From Candidatus Chloroheliaceae bacterium (GTDB lineage: Bacteria > Chloroflexota > Chloroflexia > Chloroheliales > Chloroheliaceae), in NCBI GenBank assembly GCA_013390945.1, contig JACAUC010000001.1, forward strand, positions 1 to 64,000: 64,000 nucleotides of DNA, given 5' to 3'. Shown in pieces: positions 1-10,700 of this stretch. The notes under the pieces are model-generated. The model did not search any database. It saw nothing but the letters and a program-made list of their open reading frames with translations, and was not told where the DNA came from. Both the position numbers and the translations under genes were made by a program. Positions within the stretch are counted from its first letter, which is position 1. The number at the start of each line of letters is the position of its first letter.

Positions 1-35
1 TTTAGCGGTAAAACTTGCGGTGCTGGTTGGTTCAT
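1..35 (-). CDS. Start of an unidentified gene running off the left edge
   Basis: An ATG at 35-33 on the minus strand opens a frame that stays open to the window edge and encodes MNQPAPQVLPLK. A good ribosome site, AAAGGAAG on the minus strand (47-40), lies 4 bases upstream of the ATG. Twelve residues are too few to assign a family. The gene is divergent from the dpd operon, so the roughly 750-bp gap between them probably holds both promoters. Confidence 0.45.
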   Translation of the reverse strand, partial: MNQPAPQVLPL

Positions 36-787
36 AGTGCTTCCTTTCGCGTTGACTATAGGATTATCCGACCACTTCAGAGAGGCACATAAAGCTTAAT
101 CTAATTTCATCTATATGTCAATACTTATTAAATTTAATTCTTGATTGGTACAATTTACTCTATTCCACGTACCCAACTCGATGATCTGATCGTCCAGCGC
201 ATTTTCAAATTTGCTAAAGCATATTAGAGATAAGAAGAGGGGTGGACAGGCTGGTTTACAGGATTTACACTCAATCTGATAAACATTTGACTATCTGACT
301 ACAAATTGCTACAATAACATTGTAGTAAAAAGAGGCTAACAGAGCCTTATTCTAAAGGGGTTAGTTTCTTAGTATTAGAAAAGATAGAGAATTAGAGAGT
401 TTGGAGATATAAAAACAAGAGACCCTCAATAGGTCACGACTATTGGGGTCAGTTTTAGATAAAGAGTAATTTTTACCACATTGCTGTAAAAAATTGGGAT
501 TTACAGCCTATTTTCTTTTTGCTTGATTTCCAAACCTAATCTAATGTTCTGCTATTGTAGCAAGAATATCTTTTAAAAGCAAATGGGTTCCGAATTGCGC
601 TAGGACGATATGTTTCTGAACAGAAGCGAAGGATTTAGTTATGCTTCGCTATGTACATGATAACGGAAGTTGCAAGCAGCTTTTGAATTACACTGAATTT
701 TCAGGCTTATCCTTAGTGTTAATATAGTTTATTCTGGGCTAAAATCCAGCCAATAAACCAGATGAAATTTAGCCAGCGAGGTATGAG
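36..787. other. Intergenic region upstream of the dpd operon
   Basis: No convincing gene is seen on either strand in these 750 bp, which are AT-rich. Structures present are a 6-bp-arm repeat CTACAA/TTGTAG near 309-325, a longer hairpin at 421-450 listed separately, and a 7-bp stem AGCGAAG/CTTCGCT at 625-631 and 644-650. I could not pick one convincing sigma-70 promoter for dpdE. Regulation of the operon is therefore unread. Confidence 0.6.
421..450. terminator. Hairpin, possible terminator or leader structure
   Basis: GACCC-t-CAATAG at 421-432 pairs with CTATTG-GGGTC at 440-450, 11 base pairs with one bulged T and a 7-base loop. On the plus strand it is followed by AGTTTTAG. On the minus strand it is followed a few bases later by TTTTT. 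It could terminate transcripts in either direction or be part of an untranslated leader. The orientation is undecided. Confidence 0.3.
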
Positions 788-3700
788 ATGGGGAATCCTT
801 TTCTAGCAGGTATGTATGTACGTATTCCGTTTGAAGCAGAACGCCTTGATGGTGAATTTCGAGAATATACGATTGGGAAAGTCCAAAAAATAGATGAGAT
901 TGCCAACACGGTTTTTGTAAACCTCTACTCTCACACATTAGAAGGACAGTTTGTATTAGATACCAAAGAATATTTGATTGACCGGATAGAGCGTTGTTTT
1001 ATTTTACCTGATACTGCCTTCACATGTATCAGTACAAAAAAACGAGGACGTATTCTATTGCCCTGTACAGAGAAGATAGAATCAGGGCAATTAATCGAAT
1101 ATTACGTACAGATTAAAGGCGAGAGACAAACCACACATCTTAGCGAAGCCGATTTAGTAGTAGCAGATAATTGTCAGAACCATAACCCTTATAATCAACT
1201 TAAACACTATGAATTTCACAACCCTGTCTGGAAATTCTATCGTGATGAAGTTATTGAGAGTTATAGCCAACTACGTAATGCCACTTTTGGAATCGAAGAA
1301 TTAGTTGGTTCACGAATTATGCTATTGGCACATCAAGCGGAAGTGGTGGCAAGAGTACTCAGTGATGCGGAATGTCGTTATATTCTAGCCGATGAGGTAG
1401 GTCTAGGTAAAACCATCGAAGCATGTGTTATCTTGAAAGGATTACGCCGACGTGACCCGAGCATTAAGACGCTAATTATTGCCCCAGCCTCACTTACACA
1501 GCAATGGCATGGCGAGTTAAACGCTAAGTTTTGGCTAGATTTTAAAATTATTGACTCGATTCAACAAGTACGTCCTAACTTTGATGGCCCTGGGGCTATC
1601 GTAAGCACTGAAGTTTTATCCGAATCAAATGATTTAAGAACCCACTTAAATAAGGAAAAATGGGGGCTACTAATTCTTGATGAAGCGCACCATTTGAGAA
1701 ATTCTCCAAAATTATACAAATACATCTACCAACTGAGTGAAATCGCAAAGCGCGTTTTAATCCTTTCTGCTACACCAATTCAACGCAGGGCGGATGAGTA
1801 CCTTGATTTATTAGCCCTTATGGATCCTAGTCGCTATAAACCTGAAGATAGCGTGATGTTTAAGACTATATTGGCCTCTCAAGATAAAATACGCCGTGCC
1901 ATTGCTTATTTATCATCTAGCCTCACTCCCAGCAAATTTGATCCGGAGGAGTTTGAAGAAGAGATAGAGGGTGTAGTACACGCACTTCAGCATGACCCAA
2001 TACTAGCTAACTTAGCGGCAAAAGTGTCGGAGCAAGTTAAGAGTTATGACAGGGGGTTATTGGCGGCCAAAGAAGCGTTAAGCTATGTTAGTGAGAACTA
2101 TCGTATTGAAAGTCGGGTTATTCGCAATCGGCGCGTTAATCTTACTATTGATTTACCACTACGCCAACTTGACACTTCCTACAGTTACGTTCCTAGTGAG
2201 GAAGAAGCATCTTCGCTCGATAACCTTTATGTTTATATAGAACAATATACCGAGGAGATAGGGAGCAATTCTATTGTGGCGGAGTACTGCCGGGTACTTT
2301 TGAATGCTGCTTATAGTAGCCCACATGCACTCCTACATCTTTTAGAAATGCGGTCTAGTCAACTAAAAACTCAAGTTTCTAGCCAAGTTGACCTTTCCAA
2401 GTCGTCAACTCTTCTTACACCGGCGGCACCCCGCCTAGAATCTGAGCGTGTTACCCAGCTAATTAAGCTAACCCCAAGACTTTTCCAAGAAGATAATCAA
2501 TATTTGGATAATCTAATTTGGCTGGTTAAACGCTGGAAAGAGCAGACCGATCTGGCATTGAGTAAGATACGCCGCTTTAATGTTAAACAAGTGGATTCCA
2601 ATTATCGGTTACTTCAAGTTATACGAGCCATTGATACCACCCTAGAGCAGGGTAGCGATAGTAAAGTGCTGGTTTTCTCGGCTTGGCTACAGACTATAGA
2701 GACACTTCTACCTCACATACTCCGTATTTATGGTAAAGCCTCTGTCGCACAATTTACGTGCCGCCTTCCTATAGAAGAACTTCAAAATCAGGCCGATATT
2801 TTTCAAGGGGACAATAACTGCCAGATTTTATTATGTGATGAGTTAGGTGGAGAAGGTCGTAATTTCCAGATCGCGAATAGTATAGTCCACGTTGACTTAC
2901 CATGGACACCGACTCAGCTAGAGCAACGCATTGGTAGGGTAGATCGTCTGGGTCGCAAGGGTAGTGTACTTTCGATTGTTCCTTTTGCTAAAGACTGGTC
3001 GGAACAAGATTTATTTATGATTTGGCAAGAGGCTTTCCAGCTTTTTACACAATCTATGAGTGGCTTGGAAATTGCTTTAGAGGGTATCCAGCATGAATTG
3101 GTAGAAGCTCTCTGGCGTAGCCCTCGTCACGGACTGGCTGAATTATTGACTGATATGATCGGCAGGGCGGCTAAATTACGAGAAGACGTAGAGGAAGAAC
3201 GTTATTTTGATGAAGTTGCTATAAACTATAATCGGAGAGCAGGATTTCAGGAGATTAGTCAGAAGTATCGCGATGGTAAAATGCTTCGAAAATCTTTTAT
3301 GGGTTGGGCTAACCTAATCGGTCTTTCGCATAGCTATGATCAAAAAACTGATACGCTGTGGTTTAATCCTAAGAAATTTAGCAGAGCCAGTATGACTAAT
3401 GCTAAACTATTACGACTACCTGATATGCAGGAAGCCCTCCGACGTTCTGGTCGGCATCACGATCTGAAAATTAAAGGTACGTTTAATCGTGATATTGCTA
3501 TACGCCGCGAAGATTTAGTTTTCTTTGCTCCCGGTAACGATCCTTGGACGGATGCGATTGTTGCCAATGCAATTCAGGCTGATAGTGGTCGTTGTTGTGC
3601 GGTTGGTCGTGTAGTTCCTGAACTTACAAAAGATTGGGAAGGCTTTGAATTATTTTATAGCTTCGCCATTAATCCTAGGCCACTTTATGAAGCTGGTTAT

Positions 3701-4201
3701 GATCCGATTCACCTGTTTCGGGCTTTAGGTTTTTTGAGAAAGCCTACTTACCGACTACTTATTTCTAAAGATGGCGAAATAATAGCACGTTCTAGCCCAA
3801 TATGGAGATATATTAAAGATTTTGATAAAAGAACCGATTTACATTTAGGTAAACGCGATGGTACAGAAGCCCAAATTTTTGCATTTAAAACCAATCACCC
3901 GCCAGAAGAGTGGCATTCTACCCTTACACAAATTTTTAAGATAGCCGAGGGTGCCCTGAACGAAGAATTAGATTTTATGACCGAAATGGCGGAGGAAGCT
4001 AGAGTAGAGTTTGAGAGACATGCTATTGGTTGGATGGCTGCAAATCGCTGGAGGTACGGTGGGGTTGAAAACACACAAGTTTTGAAAGAGATTCGAGACT
4101 ACGAGATCGCTTCGGCGGCTCTGGTGGAGGGTATTAATCATCCCTTGTGTCAATTGGAGTCGGTTTGTTATTGGGTACTAAATCACAAAGCAGATAAGTG
4201 A
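788..4201 (+). CDS. dpdE: DpdE-like SNF2-family helicase
   Basis: A 1137-residue SF2 helicase of the SNF2/RapA group. The N-terminal 150 residues form a beta-rich non-helicase region. The helicase core follows: Walker A ADEVGLGKT with Lys208, DEAH at 298-301, motif III LSATPI, and a C-terminal helicase domain ending in QRIGRVDRLGR near 713-724 with its arginine-finger arginines. About 400 further residues have no motif I recognise. Known Dpd clusters encode a SNF2-type helicase, DpdE, needed for restriction of unmodified DNA rather than for making the mark. The name rests on family plus the unmistakable downstream order F-G-H-I-J-K. ATG 788 follows GCGAGG. The next gene starts 8 bp after the stop, so this is the first gene of a polycistronic unit. 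Confidence 0.82.
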   Translation: MGNPFLAGMYVRIPFEAERLDGEFREYTIGKVQKIDEIANTVFVNLYSHTLEGQFVLDTKEYLIDRIERCFILPDTAFTCISTKKRGRILLPCTEKIESGQLIEYYVQIKGERQTTHLSEADLVVADNCQNHNPYNQLKHYEFHNPVWKFYRDEVIESYSQLRNATFGIEELVGSRIMLLAHQAEVVARVLSDAECRYILADEVGLGKTIEACVILKGLRRRDPSIKTLIIAPASLTQQWHGELNAKFWLDFKIIDSIQQVRPNFDGPGAIVSTEVLSESNDLRTHLNKEKWGLLILDEAHHLRNSPKLYKYIYQLSEIAKRVLILSATPIQRRADEYLDLLALMDPSRYKPEDSVMFKTILASQDKIRRAIAYLSSSLTPSKFDPEEFEEEIEGVVHALQHDPILANLAAKVSEQVKSYDRGLLAAKEALSYVSENYRIESRVIRNRRVNLTIDLPLRQLDTSYSYVPSEEEASSLDNLYVYIEQYTEEIGSNSIVAEYCRVLLNAAYSSPHALLHLLEMRSSQLKTQVSSQVDLSKSSTLLTPAAPRLESERVTQLIKLTPRLFQEDNQYLDNLIWLVKRWKEQTDLALSKIRRFNVKQVDSNYRLLQVIRAIDTTLEQGSDSKVLVFSAWLQTIETLLPHILRIYGKASVAQFTCRLPIEELQNQADIFQGDNNCQILLCDELGGEGRNFQIANSIVHVDLPWTPTQLEQRIGRVDRLGRKGSVLSIVPFAKDWSEQDLFMIWQEAFQLFTQSMSGLEIALEGIQHELVEALWRSPRHGLAELLTDMIGRAAKLREDVEEERYFDEVAINYNRRAGFQEISQKYRDGKMLRKSFMGWANLIGLSHSYDQKTDTLWFNPKKFSRASMTNAKLLRLPDMQEALRRSGRHHDLKIKGTFNRDIAIRREDLVFFAPGNDPWTDAIVANAIQADSGRCCAVGRVVPELTKDWEGFELFYSFAINPRPLYEAGYDPIHLFRALGFLRKPTYRLLISKDGEIIARSSPIWRYIKDFDKRTDLHLGKRDGTEAQIFAFKTNHPPEEWHSTLTQIFKIAEGALNEELDFMTEMAEEARVEFERHAIGWMAANRWRYGGVENTQVLKEIRDYEIASAALVEGINHPLCQLESVCYWVLNHKADK

Positions 4202-4208
4202 GACAAGA

Positions 4209-6884
4209 ATGAGTACAGCTTTTGACCAATTTCAGGCACTTTTATTACAACCTGAGCCGAATTACACGTCTTACACTTATGAACTGAATCGGCTTCAAAA
4301 GAACCTGACTGGTGATGAGTTTGTACGAAGCAGGGTGTTGCTTCGTTTAAGCTTAGCTTTGCAAGATTTAATTGAAGGTCGTGCTGGTGTATCTGATGTA
4401 GCAGTACTGCTCTATCAGACTATAAACACCTATCATAGACCTCTAGAAATAAAACAAACCCTATGGCAGCAACTAAACAAACCTAGACAAGCCGCCGGAT
4501 TACGAGTAAGGGAAGAGTATCCATCAGGGAATTTACTCATTACTACCAATCCTTGGCAACCTCATTGGCTAACCGATAGCATTGCTCTTGATCGCTTAGA
4601 ACTGCGCCGTAGTGATCCTCCTGTAATAGGAGATGGTCTACTTTACGCTATGTCGGGCGGTAAATTTACCACTTATCAATCGGAAGCCCAAAAAGCGGCA
4701 GTTCAAGCTTGCTTTTTTGCGCCTCCGGGATCTACGACTCTGGTAACTTTGCCCACCGGTTCCGGCAAAAGTCTTTGTACGCTGCTCCCAGCTTGGCATG
4801 CTTATATGGGCGGACGAATCAAAGGTAATGCTACTACATTGGTTATCGTTCCAACGGTTTCGCTTGCGATGGATCAAGAACGGCAGGCGCCGCGTTACTT
4901 TGAGGGAGCACTTGGAACGGAATATACCCCGTTAAGTTGGACTGGTGTTACCGATGCCGACAAACGTACTCTTATTCGCAAGGGTATAACCTACGGCACA
5001 TTACCTATATTATATTTGTCGCCAGAAGCCCTTATGAACTCAGAGTTGTATCAGATTTGTCTTGAGGCGGCCCGGCAAGGTAAACTTAAACGCCTTGTCA
5101 TAGATGAGGCACATTTGGTTCAAACTTGGGGGGCAGGTTTTCGTACCGAATTTCAGTTTCTCTCTGCTTATCAAAAGAAATTGTTGGAAGCTTCGCAAGG
5201 AGAGCTTCGAACTATACTTTTATCGGCGACTGTTTCGGAGGATTGTAAACAGCTACTCCAAAAACTTTTTGGTAGTGATGATAAGTTTTACAAAGTAGAA
5301 GCCAATCGCCTCCGCCCAGAAATCTCCTACTGGTTTTACTCTACCCGTGACCTTAAAGAGCGAGAAGAACGAGTTATGGAAGCACTCTACTACCTGCCGC
5401 GCCCACTTATTCTCTATGTTACCGTACCCGAACACGCAAAAGACTGGGTAAGTCTTTTGCGGCAGCGTGGCTTCAAACGGGTAGATGCTTTCACAGGCCA
5501 AACTCCAAACAAAGACAGGTTAAGATTGATTCAAGATTGGAGTACTAACAAGATAGACCTGATGGTGGCTACTTCGGCTTTTGGATTGGGAGTGGATAAA
5601 GGAGAAGTGCGTACCATTCTTCACTCATGTTTACCAGAGAATGTTGATCGTTTTTATCAGGAAGTAGGCAGGGCTGGACGTGATGGTTACAACGCGATTA
5701 GTCTGATTTGTACTTTCCTAAGCTATGATTCTGACAATAGTGACAATAAAATTGCTTTTAGTGCAGTTAGCACGGTTCGGATTCGGGCAGAAAATGCGGT
5801 TAATCGTTGGAAAGGTATGAGAGCCTCTGCCAAGCAATTGCAAGGTGACTCATGGTGGATTGACCTGAATGCTCGCCCCTATCTAAAAGAAGATCTGTCC
5901 ATTAGCGAAAGGAATCGAGACTGGAACGATCATACAATCTTGCTAATGCAAAGGGCAAATCTTATTCAGCTAATTGAAACCCGTGTGGAAGAGTCAGAAT
6001 CTACTTCCTCCAGCCTCTCTGATGAAGAGGGGATAAAGATATGGTTTAAAGTCCAACTGTTGCCAAACTATCTTGCTCTGAATAATGATGATGCCTTGCT
6101 TCTACAAGCGATTGAGGAAACCCGCAAAAAGGAAGTGGAGGAGGTTAAGCAAGCTCTTCAAAGTATGAGTAACATAGTCGAACGCTATTCCAAGCCTAAC
6201 TCTAAAACCAGTAATCGCCCTTGCTTAGCCGAAGAGTTTGTTAAGCCCTACGATTATTGTGGCAAAGCTTGTGGAGGATGCCCTACCTGTCGCCATCTTC
6301 AACAAGTGCCTTATTCTGATCCCTTACCACTCCAAGTTACCTTTGGTACGATTCCAACTTCTTTGGATTACCTTAAAGAAGAAATAGCCCAGCGCATTAA
6401 GTATCGCAAAAGTTTGATTGTGAGTTGGGAAGGCTCACGCGAACTGAAAACTCTAAAAGCGTTTAAGCTTCTTTTAGTAGAATTAATAGGAGCTGGTTTC
6501 CAGCAGTTAATTTTACCAGCACCCTTATTGGAGGATGAGACTTGGAATAGTGATCTGGTCGAAAAACTGGCTAGCCATGCTACTATACCACACTTTATTT
6601 TTTCATCAGAATGGATCACTGCTCGTGAGAAGAGACCCATTTATGCTGTACCTACTGTAGTAGTTTATCCTTGGGATGATTATGATGCCGATCAATTTCA
6701 TCAGGCTTTTCGACAATGTAAAGTAGACCGCTTAAAGGATGTGCCACTGTTAAGTTTTGTACCACGTACTTTATACCTAGAGAGCGAACATGGGCAATTT
6801 CTAGAGCGAATCGAGGGTCTTTCCGAAAGTGTGACAACCCTCAAAAACCTTTTGAGTACATCACAAGAATTAGAATTTTTCTAA
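4209..6884 (+). CDS. dpdF: DpdF-like RecQ-type helicase
   Basis: An 891-residue ATP-dependent DNA helicase resembling RecQ. Walker A is PTGSGKS with Lys187, DEAH is at 299-302, and motif III is LLSATV. The C-terminal RecA domain has FGLGVDKGEVRTILH and the RecQ-like motif VI QEVGRAGRDG. A cysteine cluster follows at C684, C688, C691 and C694, like the zinc site after the RecQ core. The last 180 residues, including FIFSSEW, may be a separate phosphoribosyltransferase-like or Rossmann-like fold, but this is a guess. It lies 8 bp from dpdE and 12 bp before dpdG, with no room for a separate promoter. In Dpd systems DpdF belongs to the restriction set with E and G-K. No lesion is seen. Confidence 0.83.
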   Translation: MSTAFDQFQALLLQPEPNYTSYTYELNRLQKNLTGDEFVRSRVLLRLSLALQDLIEGRAGVSDVAVLLYQTINTYHRPLEIKQTLWQQLNKPRQAAGLRVREEYPSGNLLITTNPWQPHWLTDSIALDRLELRRSDPPVIGDGLLYAMSGGKFTTYQSEAQKAAVQACFFAPPGSTTLVTLPTGSGKSLCTLLPAWHAYMGGRIKGNATTLVIVPTVSLAMDQERQAPRYFEGALGTEYTPLSWTGVTDADKRTLIRKGITYGTLPILYLSPEALMNSELYQICLEAARQGKLKRLVIDEAHLVQTWGAGFRTEFQFLSAYQKKLLEASQGELRTILLSATVSEDCKQLLQKLFGSDDKFYKVEANRLRPEISYWFYSTRDLKEREERVMEALYYLPRPLILYVTVPEHAKDWVSLLRQRGFKRVDAFTGQTPNKDRLRLIQDWSTNKIDLMVATSAFGLGVDKGEVRTILHSCLPENVDRFYQEVGRAGRDGYNAISLICTFLSYDSDNSDNKIAFSAVSTVRIRAENAVNRWKGMRASAKQLQGDSWWIDLNARPYLKEDLSISERNRDWNDHTILLMQRANLIQLIETRVEESESTSSSLSDEEGIKIWFKVQLLPNYLALNNDDALLLQAIEETRKKEVEEVKQALQSMSNIVERYSKPNSKTSNRPCLAEEFVKPYDYCGKACGGCPTCRHLQQVPYSDPLPLQVTFGTIPTSLDYLKEEIAQRIKYRKSLIVSWEGSRELKTLKAFKLLLVELIGAGFQQLILPAPLLEDETWNSDLVEKLASHATIPHFIFSSEWITAREKRPIYAVPTVVVYPWDDYDADQFHQAFRQCKVDRLKDVPLLSFVPRTLYLESEHGQFLERIEGLSESVTTLKNLLSTSQELEFF

Positions 6885-6895
6885 GGAGTAGAGTT

Positions 6896-7774
6896 TTGGC
6901 TTACGAGATATTGAATAATGCCCAAGTAACACCCCACCGCTTGCATGCTTTTGTCAGGTTGGTTTCACGACTCCAAAACCCAAATCGGGAAGAGTTGCTC
7001 AACCTGTTACAACCTACTGAGATGGGAGGAAGCCAAGAATCCTCTAAAGAGGTCTATAGAGCTGCCTTAAACTGTGGATTAATCACGGAAAACTCAAATA
7101 AAAGCAAAACGGTAGGCTTAAATGTATCACCTGACCAAGTAGAATCTTTACCGACTTTTCGAGATCATCTGCGTCAGATTTTATTGGGTGTCACCGATGA
7201 GAATAGCCCCAATTATCTATTCAATATCTTCACTGCTTGGTATGCCACTCAGAATGAGCGTGTCTTTCAACTTGGAGCCAAAGGCTACGAAAAACTGTTT
7301 AACGATCAAATCTTTACCAACAATGAAGAACGGGCTTTCAATGATACCAAGTTAAACGGCTGGCGTAATTGGGCTGCCTTTCTAGGTTTGGGCTGGCCTA
7401 TGAGGGCTGCTATGATAGAAGGACAGCGCGAAGTATTAGTACCCGATGCACATAGTCGCCTTAAAGCCGTACTGCCTAAGCTTTTATCTCCGAAAGAGGG
7501 TAGCCTTAGATTCGGTATCTTTGCCCGGCGGTTAGCGGAAGAGTGTCCTGAATTGGACGGAGGTATACTATTCGAGATTTGTTGGAAGGCCAGTCGCCCC
7601 TCTGAACAGCGGGGCAATCGCATTAGTCTAATGCTTTCTACCGGCTTACGGGTATTACACGATACCAAAGCAATTACCCTAATTCGGGAAAGTGATGCGG
7701 ATGAGAAATGGCAAATGTACCAAGCTATAGGCTATGATCTTAACCAAATTACCCACATTCAAGCTGGAGGTTAA
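6896..7774 (+). CDS. dpdG: DpdG-like protein
   Basis: A 292-residue protein without a recognisable enzymatic motif, named from position between dpdF and dpdH and from its overall type. The start is TTG 6896, chosen because AAGGAG sits 7-12 bases upstream and there is no ATG nearby. The first 90 residues look like a winged-helix pair. Residues 162-169 carry FLGLGWPM. The same FLGLGxxM motif occurs at almost the same position (161) in the protein encoded at 27826-28602, so the two are probable paralogues. DpdG is one of the proteins required with DpdH for restriction in known Dpd clusters, where its biochemical role is not settled. Confidence 0.72.
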   Translation: MAYEILNNAQVTPHRLHAFVRLVSRLQNPNREELLNLLQPTEMGGSQESSKEVYRAALNCGLITENSNKSKTVGLNVSPDQVESLPTFRDHLRQILLGVTDENSPNYLFNIFTAWYATQNERVFQLGAKGYEKLFNDQIFTNNEERAFNDTKLNGWRNWAAFLGLGWPMRAAMIEGQREVLVPDAHSRLKAVLPKLLSPKEGSLRFGIFARRLAEECPELDGGILFEICWKASRPSEQRGNRISLMLSTGLRVLHDTKAITLIRESDADEKWQMYQAIGYDLNQITHIQAGG

Positions 7775-7780
7775 TAAGAG

Positions 7781-10700
7781 ATGCGCTCAACCAATTTCAT
7801 GGGTTATAGATGCTGGGAACCAGAACGTATTAGCGAAGTCATAAATAGAGAGGCAGTCTCAGTTGGTATAGCTGATTTCTTAGCTACCCATACTCCATTT
7901 AATCGGATTGCTTATCTACATGCACCACAGGCTATAAGTGATACTAGTGAGCGTGCGTTATTAGAAGAGATGCTACAGGGTGCGGCCAAGGATAAACATG
8001 CCTTTATGGTATTACAGGGTATTCCCGGAACCGGCAAATCACACCTGATTCGCTGGCTCAAAGAATCTTACGAAGCGCAAAGCCCTGAGAATGAAAAAGT
8101 ATTTTTGATTGAGCGAGCCCAATGTAACTTACGGTCTACACTTCAGCAAATAATTCAGTCCGGAATTTTTGATCCTGTTACAATGCGGGAGCAGTTGAAA
8201 AAGCTAGAAGGCGCATCTACCGAACTTTCTAAGGAAGGTCTAAAGGATAGCATTCTAAATAATCTACAAGTTGCTACGCTGGAGGTGTCATTACCTGAAG
8301 GAGAAAAGCCCAAATCATCTCGTATTCGAAATAACATAAAAAGGTTCTTGCTGGATGATAATATTCGGGAGGAGTTGAAGAAGCAGGGCGGGCCTATCGA
8401 GCGAATTATGCGTTTCTTATCTACGGGATACAGGGCCGGGGTTGCTAGTGATGAATTACCCGGTTTTGAAGCCCGCGACTTTGATTTTGACCGTATTCTT
8501 CGAGAAAAAATTACCAGAGGCGGCGGTTACGCCGAAGTTAAGGAACTGGCCGATAGTTTAAACTTGAAACCAGAATTGCGCGACGAACTGGCTCGCTACC
8601 TCAATCGTCTCCTGAATTATGCAATTGGGCGCACTACGCTTCTATCAGCAGAAGACCTCAAGCAGATGTTCTATGATTTACGTCGCCAGCTTCGCTTACA
8701 GAAACGCCAATTAACGCTCTTTATTGAAGATATAACCGCTTTTACTGGAATTGATACCGGTTTAGTTGATGTTTTAGCCACCCAGCACACCGGCGAAAAC
8801 AATCGTGATTTTTGCCGTCTAATTTCAGTGATTGGCATTACCGACAGTTATTTTAAGGATCGCTTCCCTGATAATATGAAAGAGAGGATTACTCACCACC
8901 TAACCCTAAATAATTCTCAGAGTACTATCCTTGAATCGGATTTTCTCAAGAATCCCGAAGCTACAGCTCAGTTAACCGCCCGTTATCTCAATGCGATGCG
9001 CCTTAAACAAACCGCACTGAAAGCGTGGTCAAAGGACGGAGTTTACCCTGAACGGTTGCCTAATGGCTGCGCCAATTGTAGTTATAGTTCAACCTGTCAC
9101 CCGGCCTTTGGCGCAGTCGAGACAGAATTCGGGCCAGTGGGTCTCTATCCCTTTAACAAGGAGGCTATCTGGACTATGTATCAACGCTTAGGTGAGAACG
9201 GTCAAAGTTCTAGGACACCACGTACATTTCTCAACAGCGTGCTGTATTATGTGTTACAAAGTCACGGAGTTAAAATAGAAATGAATCAGTTTCCCCCACC
9301 AGCTAAAGATATGGGTAGTGACTTTACCCCCCCTTCCTTCCCTGCAGGAAAAAATTTGCATAGTCGAACAATTAGTATGCAGTGTAAAGACGAAGAGATC
9401 GCAAAACGAGTTGAATCCCTTATACTCTTCTGGGGTAATCGCACTGTGGATACTATCCAGTCCAATGGTCAAAGGTTGGTGGGTAATCTTCCAGAGGCAG
9501 TCTTCCAAGCTTTCAAATTACCTTTTATCGAAGGCGAAATTGGATCGGGACCAAGACCGTTTCCACCGCCGCCACCGCCACCACCAAAGTTCTCAATTTT
9601 TGATGATATTAAGAACTGGGAAAACGGTCAAAAGCTGCACAATTACGAAGATCTTGCCAAGTTCTTGTCTACTCTAATTCGGTCTTTCATTGACTGGGAA
9701 GCACATAGTATTAATTCTGTACAACTGAATAATCGTTTCAGGGGTTTCCGTAGTGTTGTTTTTGAAGACCAAACGGGGGTACGAGGCAGCGATTATCTTC
9801 TGTTTGACCGTTCTAGGGAAACTGCCGAAGTTTTATACGCTCTAGCCGAATTTAACACAGGGGATAAATCATACCAAGAAGGTGTATACGGTGGCTACCT
9901 TGCTACCTTGAGTATATGGTTAAATAAGCATGAACAACGTATTGTAGAATTCGTGAAGCAACCAGGCAAAGATTTAACTGAACCACTTCCCCTGCCTAAA
10001 CTACTTTTGTTGGACTGTCTGTTATTAGAGAGCCTTAACGAAAGATTACGACCAGAACGACATTCGGCCCAAGATCTTTTCCTTGATATAATTAAGGGTT
10101 GTAAATCTAATGAGGGTCAAATTCAAGTCCTTCCCCAAGATATGGCACATTCACCAACTTGGTCAAGTTTGGTAAAAAGTGTGAAGAGTGGCGAAGCGAC
10201 CTGTTATAAACACTTACGAGAGGTGTTAAATCGGGCGCAAGGTGATACTGGAACAGTAATTTTTCTGGATGCAGCTACCGCCCTTGATATTCTCACCGAT
10301 TTTAAGCAATCTGGCTGGGCTTTACCCTCTATAACAGAGGTAAAAAGTAATATAAATGTTTGGTCAGACGGTTCCAAAGTGTACCAAGCTCTCCATCTCC
10401 ATTTTGAGCGAGCTATAGAAGAAGAACGTGTACGTACCCAAGAATGGCTTACCAAAGTAGGAGTACTACTGGGGGGTAATACTCCTCAAGAAGTTTTTCG
10501 GGCAATCGCAGAGATGCTAGATAAAATGAATCAACATAGAGAACCTTACTCTGGTAAATTTGATGAGGGTAAGAGAAACTTGAGGGGTACTGAGCTAGAA
10601 ACGATTAGACGTGACTTGGAAGCTATACAGGCTGCTCCAAATAAGGAACAGCTGGCTTTAAGGCTATCGGCGGCTACTCAAACTATGAAGAATGGTCAGG